This document shows positions 19,068 to 27,553 of a stretch of 64,000 bases of DNA, in pieces. Origin of the DNA: Zoogloeaceae bacterium G21618-S1 (GTDB taxonomy: Bacteria; Pseudomonadota; Gammaproteobacteria; Burkholderiales; Rhodocyclaceae); assembly GCA_027214125.1 (NCBI GenBank), contig JAPWHF010000013.1, positions 43,324 through 107,323 of the forward strand, given 5' to 3'. Numbering within the stretch: position 1 is the stretch's first letter; each line of letters opens with the position of its first letter. The position numbers and the translations under genes are program-made. The notes under the pieces were generated by a model. It saw only the letters and a list, made by a program, of their open reading frames with translations. It was not told the origin of the DNA and ran no database searches.

Positions 19068-19226
19068 TCAGTTGTAGCCCAGATCGACCACCCGGTCGAG
19101 CTCGACCGACTCCGGGCACACGGGCTGCACTGAATCGCACGCTGCCGGCTGCGGCACACGTGCGGCGCCCTGAGCCATGTGGGTCGGGCGGAACACCTTG
19201 GCAGGAACGGACTGGCTAAGCTGCAT
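19068..19226 (-). CDS. small hypothetical protein (52 residues)
   Basis: An ATG at 19226 preceded by GGAG (spacing about 10) opens a 52-codon frame ending in TGA. The product begins MQLSQSVPAK, has two Cys five residues apart near the middle (CDSVQPVC) and ends ELDRVVDLGYN. It has no signal peptide or membrane helix. It sits just ahead of the DUF3422 gene and divergent from a LysR regulator. No family was recognised. The ribosome site and position support it, but it could be chance. Confidence 0.45.
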   Translation of the reverse strand: MQLSQSVPAKVFRPTHMAQGAARVPQPAACDSVQPVCPESVELDRVVDLGYN

Positions 19227-19300
19227 TTTCTCTGTCTCCGGAATTCATCCATCTGGGGTCTGGCTACCCCCATTCAATATCGGCAAGCGCGAGAAGAAAC

Positions 19301-19314
19301 GAAACATGCGTTTC
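19301..19314. promoter_or_regulatory. small palindrome in the LysR/small-gene divergent region
   Basis: GAAAC-ATGC-GTTTC lies between the divergent 52-residue frame and the LysR gene, about 100 bases before the LysR ATG. Such dyads in divergent LysR intergenic regions are often the regulator's site. A second dyad, GGGGT-N6-ACCCC, lies at 19255-19270. Confidence 0.3.
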
Positions 19315-19414
19315 AACAACGACTTGCCTCCTTATGCGGGCGCCATTCTCACGACTGGGCACGGCTTTATCAAACGAAATACACTACGGAGATTGTGAGT
19401 TTGAGGAATGATCC

Positions 19415-20335
19415 ATGCGCCGACGGGTTCCCAGCATCGAGTCCTTGTCAGCCTTCGAGGCCTCCGCCCGGCACCTGAGTTTCACGCGCGCAGCCACTGA
19501 CCTGTCGCTAACGCAGAGCGCGGTGTGCAAGCAGGTGGCGGTGCTGGAAAGCTATCTTGGCGTTCGCTTGTTCAACCGCATCAAGAAACGCATTTCCCTG
19601 ACGGAGGCCGGGCAGGTCTACATCCGCCAGGTATCGGATGGGCTGGACCGGCTCGAACGCGACACCGTCGCCATCATGACTCACCGCGGCGCAGGTGACG
19701 TCCTTGAACTGGCGGTGATCCCGACCTTCGCCACTCGCTGGCTGATCCCGCGCCTGCCGGACTTCCAGCGCCAGCATCCAGGCATCACCCTCAACCTGAC
19801 CACCCGCGCCGAGCCTTTTCTGTTCACCGATACCGTCTTTGATGCCGCCATTCACTTCGGCTCCTCGCAGTGGCCCGGCGCCGTGAGCAGCTACCTGTTT
19901 GACGAAGAAATGATTCCGGTAATGGCGCCCTCCCTGCTGAATCAACGCCCCGATCTCGAACCCGCCGCCCTGGCTGCGCTTCCCCTGCTCCACCAATCGG
20001 CACGCCACGATGCCTGGCGCCGATGGTTCGAGCTGGCCGGCGTCACCGGCGTAGAAGCGATCCGCGGCCCGCGCTTCGAGCTGTTCTCGATGCTCGCCGA
20101 AGCGGCCCGGGCCGGACTCGGCGTTGCCTTGGTTCCGCGCTTTCTGGTTCAGGCCGAGCTGGCTTCGGGCGAGTTGCTCGCCCCGTTCAACATTGCATTG
20201 ACCGGCGACCAAGCCTACTACCTGAGCTGCCCCGAAAACCGCCAGGACCGCGCCGCACTCCAGCTTTTTTCAGCTTGGCTGGTGGCCCAGGCCAAGGCCT
20301 ACCAACTTGGCAGTCTGTCCGGCCCCACGCCCTGA
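19415..20335 (+). CDS. LysR-family regulator, GcvA-like
   Basis: The 306-residue protein has an N-terminal winged helix-turn-helix (about residues 5-65: SFTRAATDLSLTQSAVCKQV and LFNRIKKRISLTEAG) and a periplasmic-binding-protein-like effector domain. The PSIESLSAFEASARHLSFTRAA opening and the WLIPRLPDFQRQHP motif are typical of the GcvA branch. The ATG at 19415 is preceded by GAGG. It is divergent from the small frame and the DUF3422 gene, which it may control. The effector is unknown. Confidence 0.9.
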   Translation: MRRRVPSIESLSAFEASARHLSFTRAATDLSLTQSAVCKQVAVLESYLGVRLFNRIKKRISLTEAGQVYIRQVSDGLDRLERDTVAIMTHRGAGDVLELAVIPTFATRWLIPRLPDFQRQHPGITLNLTTRAEPFLFTDTVFDAAIHFGSSQWPGAVSSYLFDEEMIPVMAPSLLNQRPDLEPAALAALPLLHQSARHDAWRRWFELAGVTGVEAIRGPRFELFSMLAEAARAGLGVALVPRFLVQAELASGELLAPFNIALTGDQAYYLSCPENRQDRAALQLFSAWLVAQAKAYQLGSLSGPTP

Positions 20336-20791
20336 AACAGGCCCCGGCGCCAGCAAAACGCCCGTCAGAAATCGCGATTGCCGAGCAGTCTTCGCACTCG
20401 CCATACCGGGCCACACCCGGTGACAACGCACCAATCACCGCCAGTCGGGGCAGACCAGAGAGGCCGTCAAGCCGGCACACCTGGAATAGGTACCGTGGCT
20501 CAACCCCGAACGGCGGCTTGAGCCCATCGGCGCCACTCCCCCACCGAGGTTGAGACAAACGACTACCGTCAGCGCTCCGAGCGGACCGCAACCGTGGTCC
20601 AGGCCTGCACCAAGCAGCCTCCACCCAACCTGCGGCGTTTCAAGGTCAACTTGAATGAGCGCGTGCAAGTGCTTGAATGACTTCTGAAGGGGTGCATATG
20701 CGGACGCGCTATCCGGCGGCCCGTCCTTCGACACCCGTTCCGGCGCGTCCACGCCGTCCGCCGAATTCGCCCGAGCAGGAGCGCCTCACCA
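20336..20791. other. intergenic region upstream of the TIR cassette
   Basis: About 455 bases without a supported gene. It contains a short hairpin (ACCGGG-N5-CCCGGT at 20405-20421) and a pair of direct repeats near 20650-20680 (listed separately). Open frames here lack ribosome sites or overlap the cassette. It probably holds the promoter of the cassette. Confidence 0.5.
20650..20680 (+). repeat. direct repeat CTTGAATGA x2, 22-bp period
   Basis: CTTGAATGA occurs at 20650-20658 and again at 20672-20680, start to start 22 bp, i.e. two helical turns. The second copy also forms a CAAG-TG-CTTG dyad. The repeats lie about 110 bases before the first cassette gene, where an operator or activator site would be expected. 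The binding protein is unknown. Confidence 0.4.
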
Positions 20792-21337
20792 ATGAGTGCC
20801 ACATCCGCCCAGCTGGTTTTCATTTCTTACAAGCATGTCGAACATTCGACGCGTGTCGCCCGACGTCTGCGCAATGCGCTCGAGGTGGTTTCCGATGCGC
20901 TCGATTTTCGCGTTTTTCTCGATGACGAGGACTTGCGCGCGAGTGACAACTGGCAGGACGAGGTGAACACGGCGCTGAACAGCATGACCCATTTCATCGC
21001 CTTGCTGACGGATGACTTCTGGCTATCGCCAGAGTGCCGCCGGGAGCTGGCCACAGCGATCAACCGCTACGAAGATGGCAAAAAGACCCGCCTGCTGTTT
21101 GTACTGATCGACGACATGCGCCCCGATCTGCTCAGCCTGAACCCCGATCGCCGCGCCGGGCGGCTGCTCAGCGACGACCCGAAAGTCCAGCGCATGGGTG
21201 ACATCCATTTTCTCGGCCCCTACAACAGCGCCAAACAGCTGGTGCGCCTGCAGTGGGAAAACGAAGCGGTCCTGCGCGACCAGATCAAGCAGCTGATCGA
21301 CCATTTCGAGCGCACGCTGCCAACACGGGGGCGCTGA
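20792..21337 (+). CDS. TIR domain protein
   Basis: The 181-residue protein is a single TIR domain. LVFISYKH (residues 8-15) is the first strand, RVFLDDEDLRASDNW (40-54) matches the BB-loop region, THFIALLTDDFWLSPECRRE contains the fourth strand and the SxxCxxE signature, with Glu85 the likely NAD+-cleaving residue. Bacterial TIR proteins often cleave NAD+ or make signalling nucleotides during anti-phage defence. The ATG at 20792 follows AGGAG. It is the first gene of a five-gene cassette; the next gene begins 3 bases after its stop. Enzyme activity is inferred. Confidence 0.85.
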   Translation: MSATSAQLVFISYKHVEHSTRVARRLRNALEVVSDALDFRVFLDDEDLRASDNWQDEVNTALNSMTHFIALLTDDFWLSPECRRELATAINRYEDGKKTRLLFVLIDDMRPDLLSLNPDRRAGRLLSDDPKVQRMGDIHFLGPYNSAKQLVRLQWENEAVLRDQIKQLIDHFERTLPTRGR

Positions 21338-21340
21338 GCC

Positions 21341-21958
21341 ATGGCACGGGCAAGCAGCCAGATCGCTGACGTTGAGGACAGTCGCCGGCTGATCTATGTC
21401 TCCTGGCGGCCGGACCTGCTGGCCAGCGAAGTGTTCGGCAAGCTCACCGCGCGGCTGCAACTGTCGGACTGGGACGATCATGGGCGGATGCTGACGGTCG
21501 TGGCCAGCGATCCGGGCCAGCAGGCTGGCGAAGAGAGCGCCACGATTCGCAAGTTCCGCTCGGAGGCGACCGACTTCGTCGCCATCTTCACCACCGACTA
21601 TCTGCTGCATGCCAAGACGGCCAGCGACACTGACGAAGCGCCGGACCTGCTCTACTTCATCGACACCAAAGCCAGCGCCCAGCCACCAGACAAACTGACC
21701 ATGTGGATATTCCCGGTCGAGGCCATCGCCCTGCATCGGGTGAGCTTCCGCAACGCCAACATCGCTCACCTGGATTTCGATTGGTGGCACGGCTGGCGCG
21801 GCGAGAACGACCGCATCCCCCTGCCCAGCGATACCGCGCGTTCGATCCAGGAGTTCAACGACGACATGGGGCGCCGCATCGACCAGATCCTGAAACACCC
21901 CGACTTATGCCCCCCCTGCACCCACCCCGCCGGAGACTCGCCCGATGACACGTCCTGA
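21341..21958 (+). CDS. TIR-like protein, probably non-catalytic
   Basis: A 205-residue protein not matched to a named family. RRLIYVSWRPDLLASEVFGKL near residues 15-35 resembles the first strand and helix of a TIR domain, and DFVAIFTTDYLL resembles the fourth strand, but no SxxCxxE follows. The C-terminal part is rich in Trp and acidic residues. It lies between the TIR and MoxR genes, 3 bases after the former and overlapping the latter by 14 bases. It may be a partner or regulator of the catalytic TIR protein. The TIR relationship is tentative. Confidence 0.6.
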   Translation: MARASSQIADVEDSRRLIYVSWRPDLLASEVFGKLTARLQLSDWDDHGRMLTVVASDPGQQAGEESATIRKFRSEATDFVAIFTTDYLLHAKTASDTDEAPDLLYFIDTKASAQPPDKLTMWIFPVEAIALHRVSFRNANIAHLDFDWWHGWRGENDRIPLPSDTARSIQEFNDDMGRRIDQILKHPDLCPPCTHPAGDSPDDTS

Positions 21959-23078
21959 ATCCGCACACACGCACTTCGTTGGTCGAGGCTCGCTACCGAT
22001 GGCCGGCCCGTGGCTGCGCGAGGGCTATGCGCCGGCGAGCGACACCGCCGTGCCCGGCCATCCGGCCGGATACAGCGCCGACAGCGGTCTGGTCGAAGCG
22101 GTCAATACCGCGCTCATTCTGGCCAAACCGCTGCTGCTCACTGGCCGCCCCGGCACCGGCAAGAGCGAGCTGGCCGAACGCATCGCCTGGGAGCTGGGCC
22201 TGGGCCCGGTACTGCGGTTTGAAAGCCAGTCGCTGACCGAGGCGCAGGAGTTGTTCTATCGCTTCGACCTGATCGCGCAAATGGCCGATGCGCAACTGCG
22301 TGGCAGCAACGGACCGCGTCCGCCGCAACACTTTCTGAGCTTTGGCGCGCTGGGCAAGGCGATTCTCCATGCCAACCCGCAGGCTCACGCCGAACTGATC
22401 GACTGGGACCGGCGCAACACGCAGGCAATGCAGATCGGCGAAGGCCAGACCGAGGACGCACCGATCGGCACAGCGCGGCGCAGCGTGGTGCTGATCGACG
22501 AGATCGACAAAGCCGCGCGCGACGTACCCAACGATTTGCTCAACGGCATAGAGCGCATGGCTTTCCGCATCCGCGAGATGCGCAACCACCTCGTATCGGC
22601 GCCCAATGACGACACACTCAAGCCGATCGTGATCATCACCAGCAACTCCGAGCGCGACCTGCCCGACCCCTTCCTGCGTCGCTGTGTGTACTACAACATT
22701 CCCGATCCAACGCAGGAAAAGCTGGCCGAAATTCTGCGTCTGCGGGTGCCTGCCGCGCTGGGCGGCCCGTCCGGTGGCGCGGCGGGCACCGGCGCCATCG
22801 ACCGGCTCGCGCCCTTCTATCAGGACTTGCTGAGCTTCTTCGTCGAATACCGCGACGAACGCGCCGCCCATCTGGCCTACCGCCCCGGCACCTCCGAACT
22901 CATCGACTGGGCCAACGCACTGGCCCGCTACCAGGCCGACGCACAGGGCGATCTGAAGGCAAACGCCGCCTTGATCGGACGCAGCCTGGGTACGATTCTC
23001 AAGCACCAGGATGATCGCCAGACACTGATCTCGCGGCTCAAACGCGTTGGTCTCGACCTCGGCACCGGGACGGCATGA
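21945..23078 (+). CDS. MoxR-type AAA+ ATPase
   Basis: The 377-residue AAA+ ATPase has Walker A GRPGTGKS (residues 67-74), Walker B VVLIDEIDK (about 180-188), sensor 1 IITSN and the arginine-containing LPDPFLRRC, the MoxR pattern. MoxR ATPases remodel or insert cofactors in partner proteins, usually a vWA/CoxE protein encoded next to them, as is the case here. GGAG precedes the ATG, and the gene overlaps the next one by 4 bases. In this cassette it is likely the chaperone or switch that acts on the large downstream protein. Confidence 0.88.
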   Translation: MTRPESAHTHFVGRGSLPMAGPWLREGYAPASDTAVPGHPAGYSADSGLVEAVNTALILAKPLLLTGRPGTGKSELAERIAWELGLGPVLRFESQSLTEAQELFYRFDLIAQMADAQLRGSNGPRPPQHFLSFGALGKAILHANPQAHAELIDWDRRNTQAMQIGEGQTEDAPIGTARRSVVLIDEIDKAARDVPNDLLNGIERMAFRIREMRNHLVSAPNDDTLKPIVIITSNSERDLPDPFLRRCVYYNIPDPTQEKLAEILRLRVPAALGGPSGGAAGTGAIDRLAPFYQDLLSFFVEYRDERAAHLAYRPGTSELIDWANALARYQADAQGDLKANAALIGRSLGTILKHQDDRQTLISRLKRVGLDLGTGTA

Positions 23079-26000
23079 GCACCCCGGCGGAGGCACTGAC
23101 CCCGGGCGGCGGTGTTGACGGCCTGATTGTCTTTCTGCGCGCGCGCGGCTTCCCGGTCGGTCCGGCCGAGGCGGTCGACGCGGCACGCCTGATCACACAT
23201 CTGGCGCACGGCGACTCGCCCAGCACCGCGCCAGACGACCCCGCCTGGCTGATCCCGAAGCTCCGCCCCGTGCTGTGCAAGCGACTGGAAGATCAGGCGC
23301 GCTTCGACGCAGTGTTTCGCGAATGGGTGAGCGCCCGCCAGCCACAGCGCGCCCCGGTAGCCGACACCCCCGACACCGCCACGGCCGCCACACCGCCGAA
23401 AACCCCGGTCTGGCGCAAGCTGACGGGCCTGGTCTTTGCCATCATCGTGCTGCTGGCGTGGTGGGATTCAAGCCAGCGTTCTACCCAGAAACCAGCGGTA
23501 CCAGAGGCGCCCCGACCCGGCATCGCCGCGCCAACAACGCCATCGCCGGCCCCCACACCGGTCGCCAAGAAGACGCCCCCCCGATTCACCGGTTACAGCC
23601 CCGCCGTACGCTACAACTGGGAGTTGCGCCCGTGGGTGGCGGGCGCCCTGCTCGGTCTCGGCGCGCTGGGCATGCTCGGCCTCTCGCTGCCGCTGACCAC
23701 CCCCTGGTTGGGCCACGCGCGGCGCAGCGGACGCCGCGTGCCGCTCGACCTGTCCAGCCTGCGCGAAGAAGCCCGGCGCATCGTGCCACCGCTGTCCGCC
23801 GACATCCAGGCCCGGCTGGAGCGCCATGTCGCCGGCCCGGCCACTGCGCGCAGCCGCTTGCAACGCCGACCGCCACTGCACATCGGGCGCACCCTCGACG
23901 CCACCGCGCGCCGCCTCGGCGTACTCAGCCTGCGCCATCGTAACGCCCGCCTGCGCCCCTCCTACCTCCTGGTCATCGAAGTCAATGCCGATGCCGACCA
24001 GATACCGCATCAACTGATCAACGACCCCCGCGGGCGCATGTTCTACCACTGGGCCGAGCGCCTGCGGAAACACGGTATTGATGTCGACATCCGACTCGCG
24101 CGCTTCGACGCCGAGGCGCACACCGCGCTCGTCTGCCGCCCCACCGGCACCGGCTGGCAACTCGACGGCGACGATGGCGAAGCGCTCGACCGCCTGCCAA
24201 CACCGCCCGTCGGCCAGCGTCTGGTCATCGTCTCCGACGGCCACCTGCTGATCGACGCCGATCACCAGTGGCGCGACTGGGCAGTCCGCGCGCGCTTCCA
24301 TCGCTGGCCGCAGCGCGTCGTGTTCACCCCCGTCGAACCGCGCCACTGGGGCGCGCGCGAAGACGCCATCGAACGCCGAGAACGCCCCACCGACCCCGGT
24401 TTCTATGTGCTGCCGCTGGACGAGCCGGCGCTGGCCGCATGGGCCGAACTGGTGGTCACCGGCCGCCTGCCGCGCTTTACCCTCAGCCACGCGCAACGCT
24501 ATCCGGCCCGCCTGCGGGCGCTCGAAGCCGACGACCGCATCGACGCCTTGCTCGACCCCGACACCCCCATCGACGGCCTCACCGAACTGCTCGAAGAACT
24601 CAAATACTACCTCGGCGAAAACGGCTACTACTGGCTATGCGCCTGCGCCGTGCCGCCCATCGTGCGCTGGGAGCTGACCCTGCTGCTCGGCGAGCAGTAC
24701 TACCTCAACGCCAAACTCCCCCCCGAAGACCTGGCCGAATACATCGCCCACGACTACCCGCGCCTGGCCATGCTGCCCTGGCTGCGCCGCCAGCGCATGC
24801 CCGACTGGCTGCGCCTGGCCCTGCTCGACAGCCTCTCGCCCAGCGTGCAGGAAGAAGTCCGCACCGTGGTGCGCGGCAAGCTCGGCCAGATTCAGCTCGA
24901 CGCCCTGGGCGACGACGCCCTCAGCCTGGAAGAGCCGCCGGGTCCACTGAGCCGCGCCCACCCGCCCGCCACCGACACCGCCGCCGACACGCTCTACCTT
25001 GGCTACCTCGCCGGTCACACGCCGCGCCAGCTGATGCTGCGCGCCCCCCGCGAATGGTCAGGCTGGCTGGCCCAACTGCCGGTGCGCCAGCGCAGCGGCC
25101 TGTGGCGCGAATGGCTCACCGCCTGGCGCGACCGCCTGCTGTGGCGCAATGGCCTGAGTTTCTACGGCAGCTCGCGGCGCATGCTGCGGGTCTCCGCCGG
25201 TGTGCTCGCCATCGGTGTGGTGCTTTCCGTCACCGCCCTGCGCACCGAGCCCGACACCCTGCCGATCGGCTGGCGAGATGCGCTCTACACCGAACAAGGC
25301 CGCTGGACCGGCGGCGTGCTGAGCACTTCAATCCGCAGCGTCGCATACCGCGCGGACGGCGCCACCCTCGTATCAACCGACTGGGACGGCAGGCAACACC
25401 AATGGGATCCGGGCACGGGTCAGCTGATCGGCACTTTATCGAAGGGAAACCAGGGCGCCCTCTGGGCAAACACCTTCACCAGCGTGGCATTCAGTGCCGA
25501 CGACAGCCGCATGGCGACCGGCAGCGCCGATGGCATGCTACGGTTGTGGGATGCCGACACCGGCGAGGCCATTGACCCGCCCATCAAGGCACACGCAGGC
25601 GCGATCACCAACCTGACCTTCAGCGCGGACAACGCCCTTGTCGCCACCGTCGGCGGCGACACCACCGTTCGACTATGGAACATCGCCACCGCCGAAGCCA
25701 TCAACCAGGCTCTCCATACCCGAACCCCAGTCACCAGCGTGGCCTTCAGTCCCGACGGCCGGCGCCTCGTCATCGGCAGCACGGACGGCGTCATGCAGCA
25801 GTTGGACATCAACACCGGGCAGCCCCTCGGACCCACCATGGCCGGCCATGAAGACGAGATCACCAGCGTGGCCTTCAGTCCCGACGGCACCTACATCCTT
25901 TCGGGCAGCGGCGACGCCAGCCTACGCCTGTGGGACGCAAAGACCGGCGACGCTGTCGGCCCGCCGATGCGCGGCCATGCGGGCCCGGTCAACAGCGTCG

Positions 26001-27553
26001 CCTTCAGCCCCGACGGCGCGCAGGTGGTCTCGGGCGGTGCGGACGGCACGCTTCGGTTCTGGACGAACCGGGGCGATGAAACCGCTCTCGTCACACTCGA
26101 CAACACCGCCGCAATCTATCAGGCGGTGTTCAGCCCCGATGGCACAAAGATCGCCACCGCCGGCAACGACAAGACCGTGCGCCTGTGGGATGCCGCCACC
26201 GGCCAAGCCATCGGCGCGCCGCTGCAGGGGCACTCCGCCACGGTCTCACGCGTCGCCTTCAGTCCCGACGGCAGGCGAATCGTCTCGGGCAGTTTCGACA
26301 CCACCCTGCGCCTGTGGGATGCCACTACCGGCCAGGCCATCGGCGCACCGCTAAAGGGACACTCGGGCCCGATCCTGACGGTCGGCTTCAGCCCCGACGG
26401 CACGCGCATCGTCTCGGGCGGTGACGAGCTGCGCCTGTGGGATGCCGCTACCGGGCAAGCCATCGGTGCGCCGTTGCAGGGGCATTCCGGCCCGATCTGG
26501 AGCGCGGCCTTCAGCCCCGACGGTACGCGCGTCGTCTCAGGCAGTGAAGACAACACCTTACGACTCTGGAATGCCGCCACCGGCCAAGCCATCGCCGAAC
26601 CAATGCGAGGGCACTCGGGCCCGGTCCTAAGCGTCGCCTTCAGTCCCGACAGCGCACGCATCGTCTCAGGAAGCGGTGACACCGCCGTGCGCCTGTGGGA
26701 TGGCGCCACCGGCCAAGCGATCGGCGCACCGCTGCAGGGGCATTCGGCCGAGGTCAGGAGTGTGGCCTTCAGCCCCGACGGCGGGCGAATCATCTCAAAC
26801 AGCTACGACACCACCCTGCGTCTGTGGGATGCAACCACGGGTCAAGTCATCGGCGCGCCAATAACACAAGCAGGCGCGGGCGAAAGTGTCACTTTCAGTC
26901 CAGACGGCACCCGGATCGTGAGCGCCTGGGTTGCCGATCAGCCAGTCATTGCGCCGCAACTCGACAAAGTCGGCGGGCCACCTGACAACACCGCAACAAC
27001 TCAAGCACCGGAAGAGACGGGAAACAGCAACACGCAGTCGAGTTCGCCGCCAACGAAAACACCAAAGTCACCTACCACTCGCACGCCACAAGAGAAATTT
27101 CCGCCACGCCAAAAACAGATCGCGCCGCCGCAAAAGCTGCAGGAACCCGCAAAAAAATCCGAACAGGACTCTGGCAACCGTGTGACATTCGCGTCGCTTT
27201 TGCGCGACATCATTCCCACGGCCCACGCTGCCGCACCGGCGATGGCGCTGGCCCAAAATACCGAGCCACAAACGCGCCAGACGGAAACGCCGCGCGCTAC
27301 CTCGGAAAGCGACGCCCGCGCGCAATCGAGCGCATCCGCCCCGCCTACGGCCGAAGCGCCGGCCCCATCCGGCGGCGTACAGATCTGGCGCATCCCGCCC
27401 TACCCGCTGCCGCTGCGCCCGGCTCAAGCCCCACCGCAGCTTTGGAGCTACGCCTTGTTGGCCACTTTGGGTCTATGGCCGGTACTGCTGCTCTGGCGCA
27501 GACGCCGGCAAGCGCGGCAGATCAGCCGCGTGATCGCGGAGGCCAGCCAATGA
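23075..27553 (+). CDS. CoxE/vWA-like, WD40-repeat membrane protein (1492 residues)
   Basis: A mosaic protein. Residues 1-90 resemble the helical N-terminus of CoxE-type vWA proteins (LRARGFPVGPAEAVDAARLI). Membrane helices lie at about 112-135 and 187-210. A vWA-like region follows (about 280-440) with YLLVIEVNADAD where DxSxS would be, and LVIVSDGHLL; the metal site is degenerate. After a helical region there is another membrane helix (about 702-722), then 13 WD40 repeats (about 750-1288), a Pro/Gln-rich disordered stretch, and a C-terminal helix near 1457 with a basic tail. It overlaps moxR and the next gene by 4 bases each. It is probably the sensor or scaffold. Confidence 0.8.
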   Translation: MSTPAEALTPGGGVDGLIVFLRARGFPVGPAEAVDAARLITHLAHGDSPSTAPDDPAWLIPKLRPVLCKRLEDQARFDAVFREWVSARQPQRAPVADTPDTATAATPPKTPVWRKLTGLVFAIIVLLAWWDSSQRSTQKPAVPEAPRPGIAAPTTPSPAPTPVAKKTPPRFTGYSPAVRYNWELRPWVAGALLGLGALGMLGLSLPLTTPWLGHARRSGRRVPLDLSSLREEARRIVPPLSADIQARLERHVAGPATARSRLQRRPPLHIGRTLDATARRLGVLSLRHRNARLRPSYLLVIEVNADADQIPHQLINDPRGRMFYHWAERLRKHGIDVDIRLARFDAEAHTALVCRPTGTGWQLDGDDGEALDRLPTPPVGQRLVIVSDGHLLIDADHQWRDWAVRARFHRWPQRVVFTPVEPRHWGAREDAIERRERPTDPGFYVLPLDEPALAAWAELVVTGRLPRFTLSHAQRYPARLRALEADDRIDALLDPDTPIDGLTELLEELKYYLGENGYYWLCACAVPPIVRWELTLLLGEQYYLNAKLPPEDLAEYIAHDYPRLAMLPWLRRQRMPDWLRLALLDSLSPSVQEEVRTVVRGKLGQIQLDALGDDALSLEEPPGPLSRAHPPATDTAADTLYLGYLAGHTPRQLMLRAPREWSGWLAQLPVRQRSGLWREWLTAWRDRLLWRNGLSFYGSSRRMLRVSAGVLAIGVVLSVTALRTEPDTLPIGWRDALYTEQGRWTGGVLSTSIRSVAYRADGATLVSTDWDGRQHQWDPGTGQLIGTLSKGNQGALWANTFTSVAFSADDSRMATGSADGMLRLWDADTGEAIDPPIKAHAGAITNLTFSADNALVATVGGDTTVRLWNIATAEAINQALHTRTPVTSVAFSPDGRRLVIGSTDGVMQQLDINTGQPLGPTMAGHEDEITSVAFSPDGTYILSGSGDASLRLWDAKTGDAVGPPMRGHAGPVNSVAFSPDGAQVVSGGADGTLRFWTNRGDETALVTLDNTAAIYQAVFSPDGTKIATAGNDKTVRLWDAATGQAIGAPLQGHSATVSRVAFSPDGRRIVSGSFDTTLRLWDATTGQAIGAPLKGHSGPILTVGFSPDGTRIVSGGDELRLWDAATGQAIGAPLQGHSGPIWSAAFSPDGTRVVSGSEDNTLRLWNAATGQAIAEPMRGHSGPVLSVAFSPDSARIVSGSGDTAVRLWDGATGQAIGAPLQGHSAEVRSVAFSPDGGRIISNSYDTTLRLWDATTGQVIGAPITQAGAGESVTFSPDGTRIVSAWVADQPVIAPQLDKVGGPPDNTATTQAPEETGNSNTQSSSPPTKTPKSPTTRTPQEKFPPRQKQIAPPQKLQEPAKKSEQDSGNRVTFASLLRDIIPTAHAAAPAMALAQNTEPQTRQTETPRATSESDARAQSSASAPPTAEAPAPSGGVQIWRIPPYPLPLRPAQAPPQLWSYALLATLGLWPVLLLWRRRRQARQISRVIAEASQ
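25320..26960 (+). repeat. 13 tandem WD40 repeats of about 126-129 bp
   Basis: Each unit encodes a blade of the form SVAFSPDGxRIVSGSxDTTLRLWDAATGQAIGAP-GHS. Units 7-12 (about 26110-26880) are close to each other in DNA as well as protein, e.g. the segment encoding RLWDAATGQAIGAPLQGHS recurs almost unchanged. Unit 6 lacks the WD pair, unit 9 is two residues short and unit 13 is degenerate. Thirteen units would form two propellers. Confidence 0.9.

Noticed and set aside
20444..20451. GTCGGGGC upstream of the TIR cassette matches the 3' end of tRNA-Pro (30508-30515), suggesting an island inserted at the tRNA.
   Set aside because: Only 8 bases match, which is expected by chance in GC-rich DNA; there is no integrase, and a core-like DUF3820 gene lies between the tRNA and the cassette.
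20677..20925. An 82-codon frame overlapping the start of the first TIR gene.
   Set aside because: Arg/Pro-rich shadow composition, no good ribosome site of its own, and it overlaps the well-supported TIR frame.
23275..25575. Long Arg/Pro/Ala-rich frames inside the WD40 gene (for example 435 codons at 24268-25575).
   Set aside because: They are out-of-frame shadows of a high-GC gene; the real frame has clear WD40 and membrane features.
25320..26960. The regular repeats taken as a possible CRISPR array.
   Set aside because: The units are 126-129 bp, coding throughout and form WD40 blades; there are no spacers and no cas genes.
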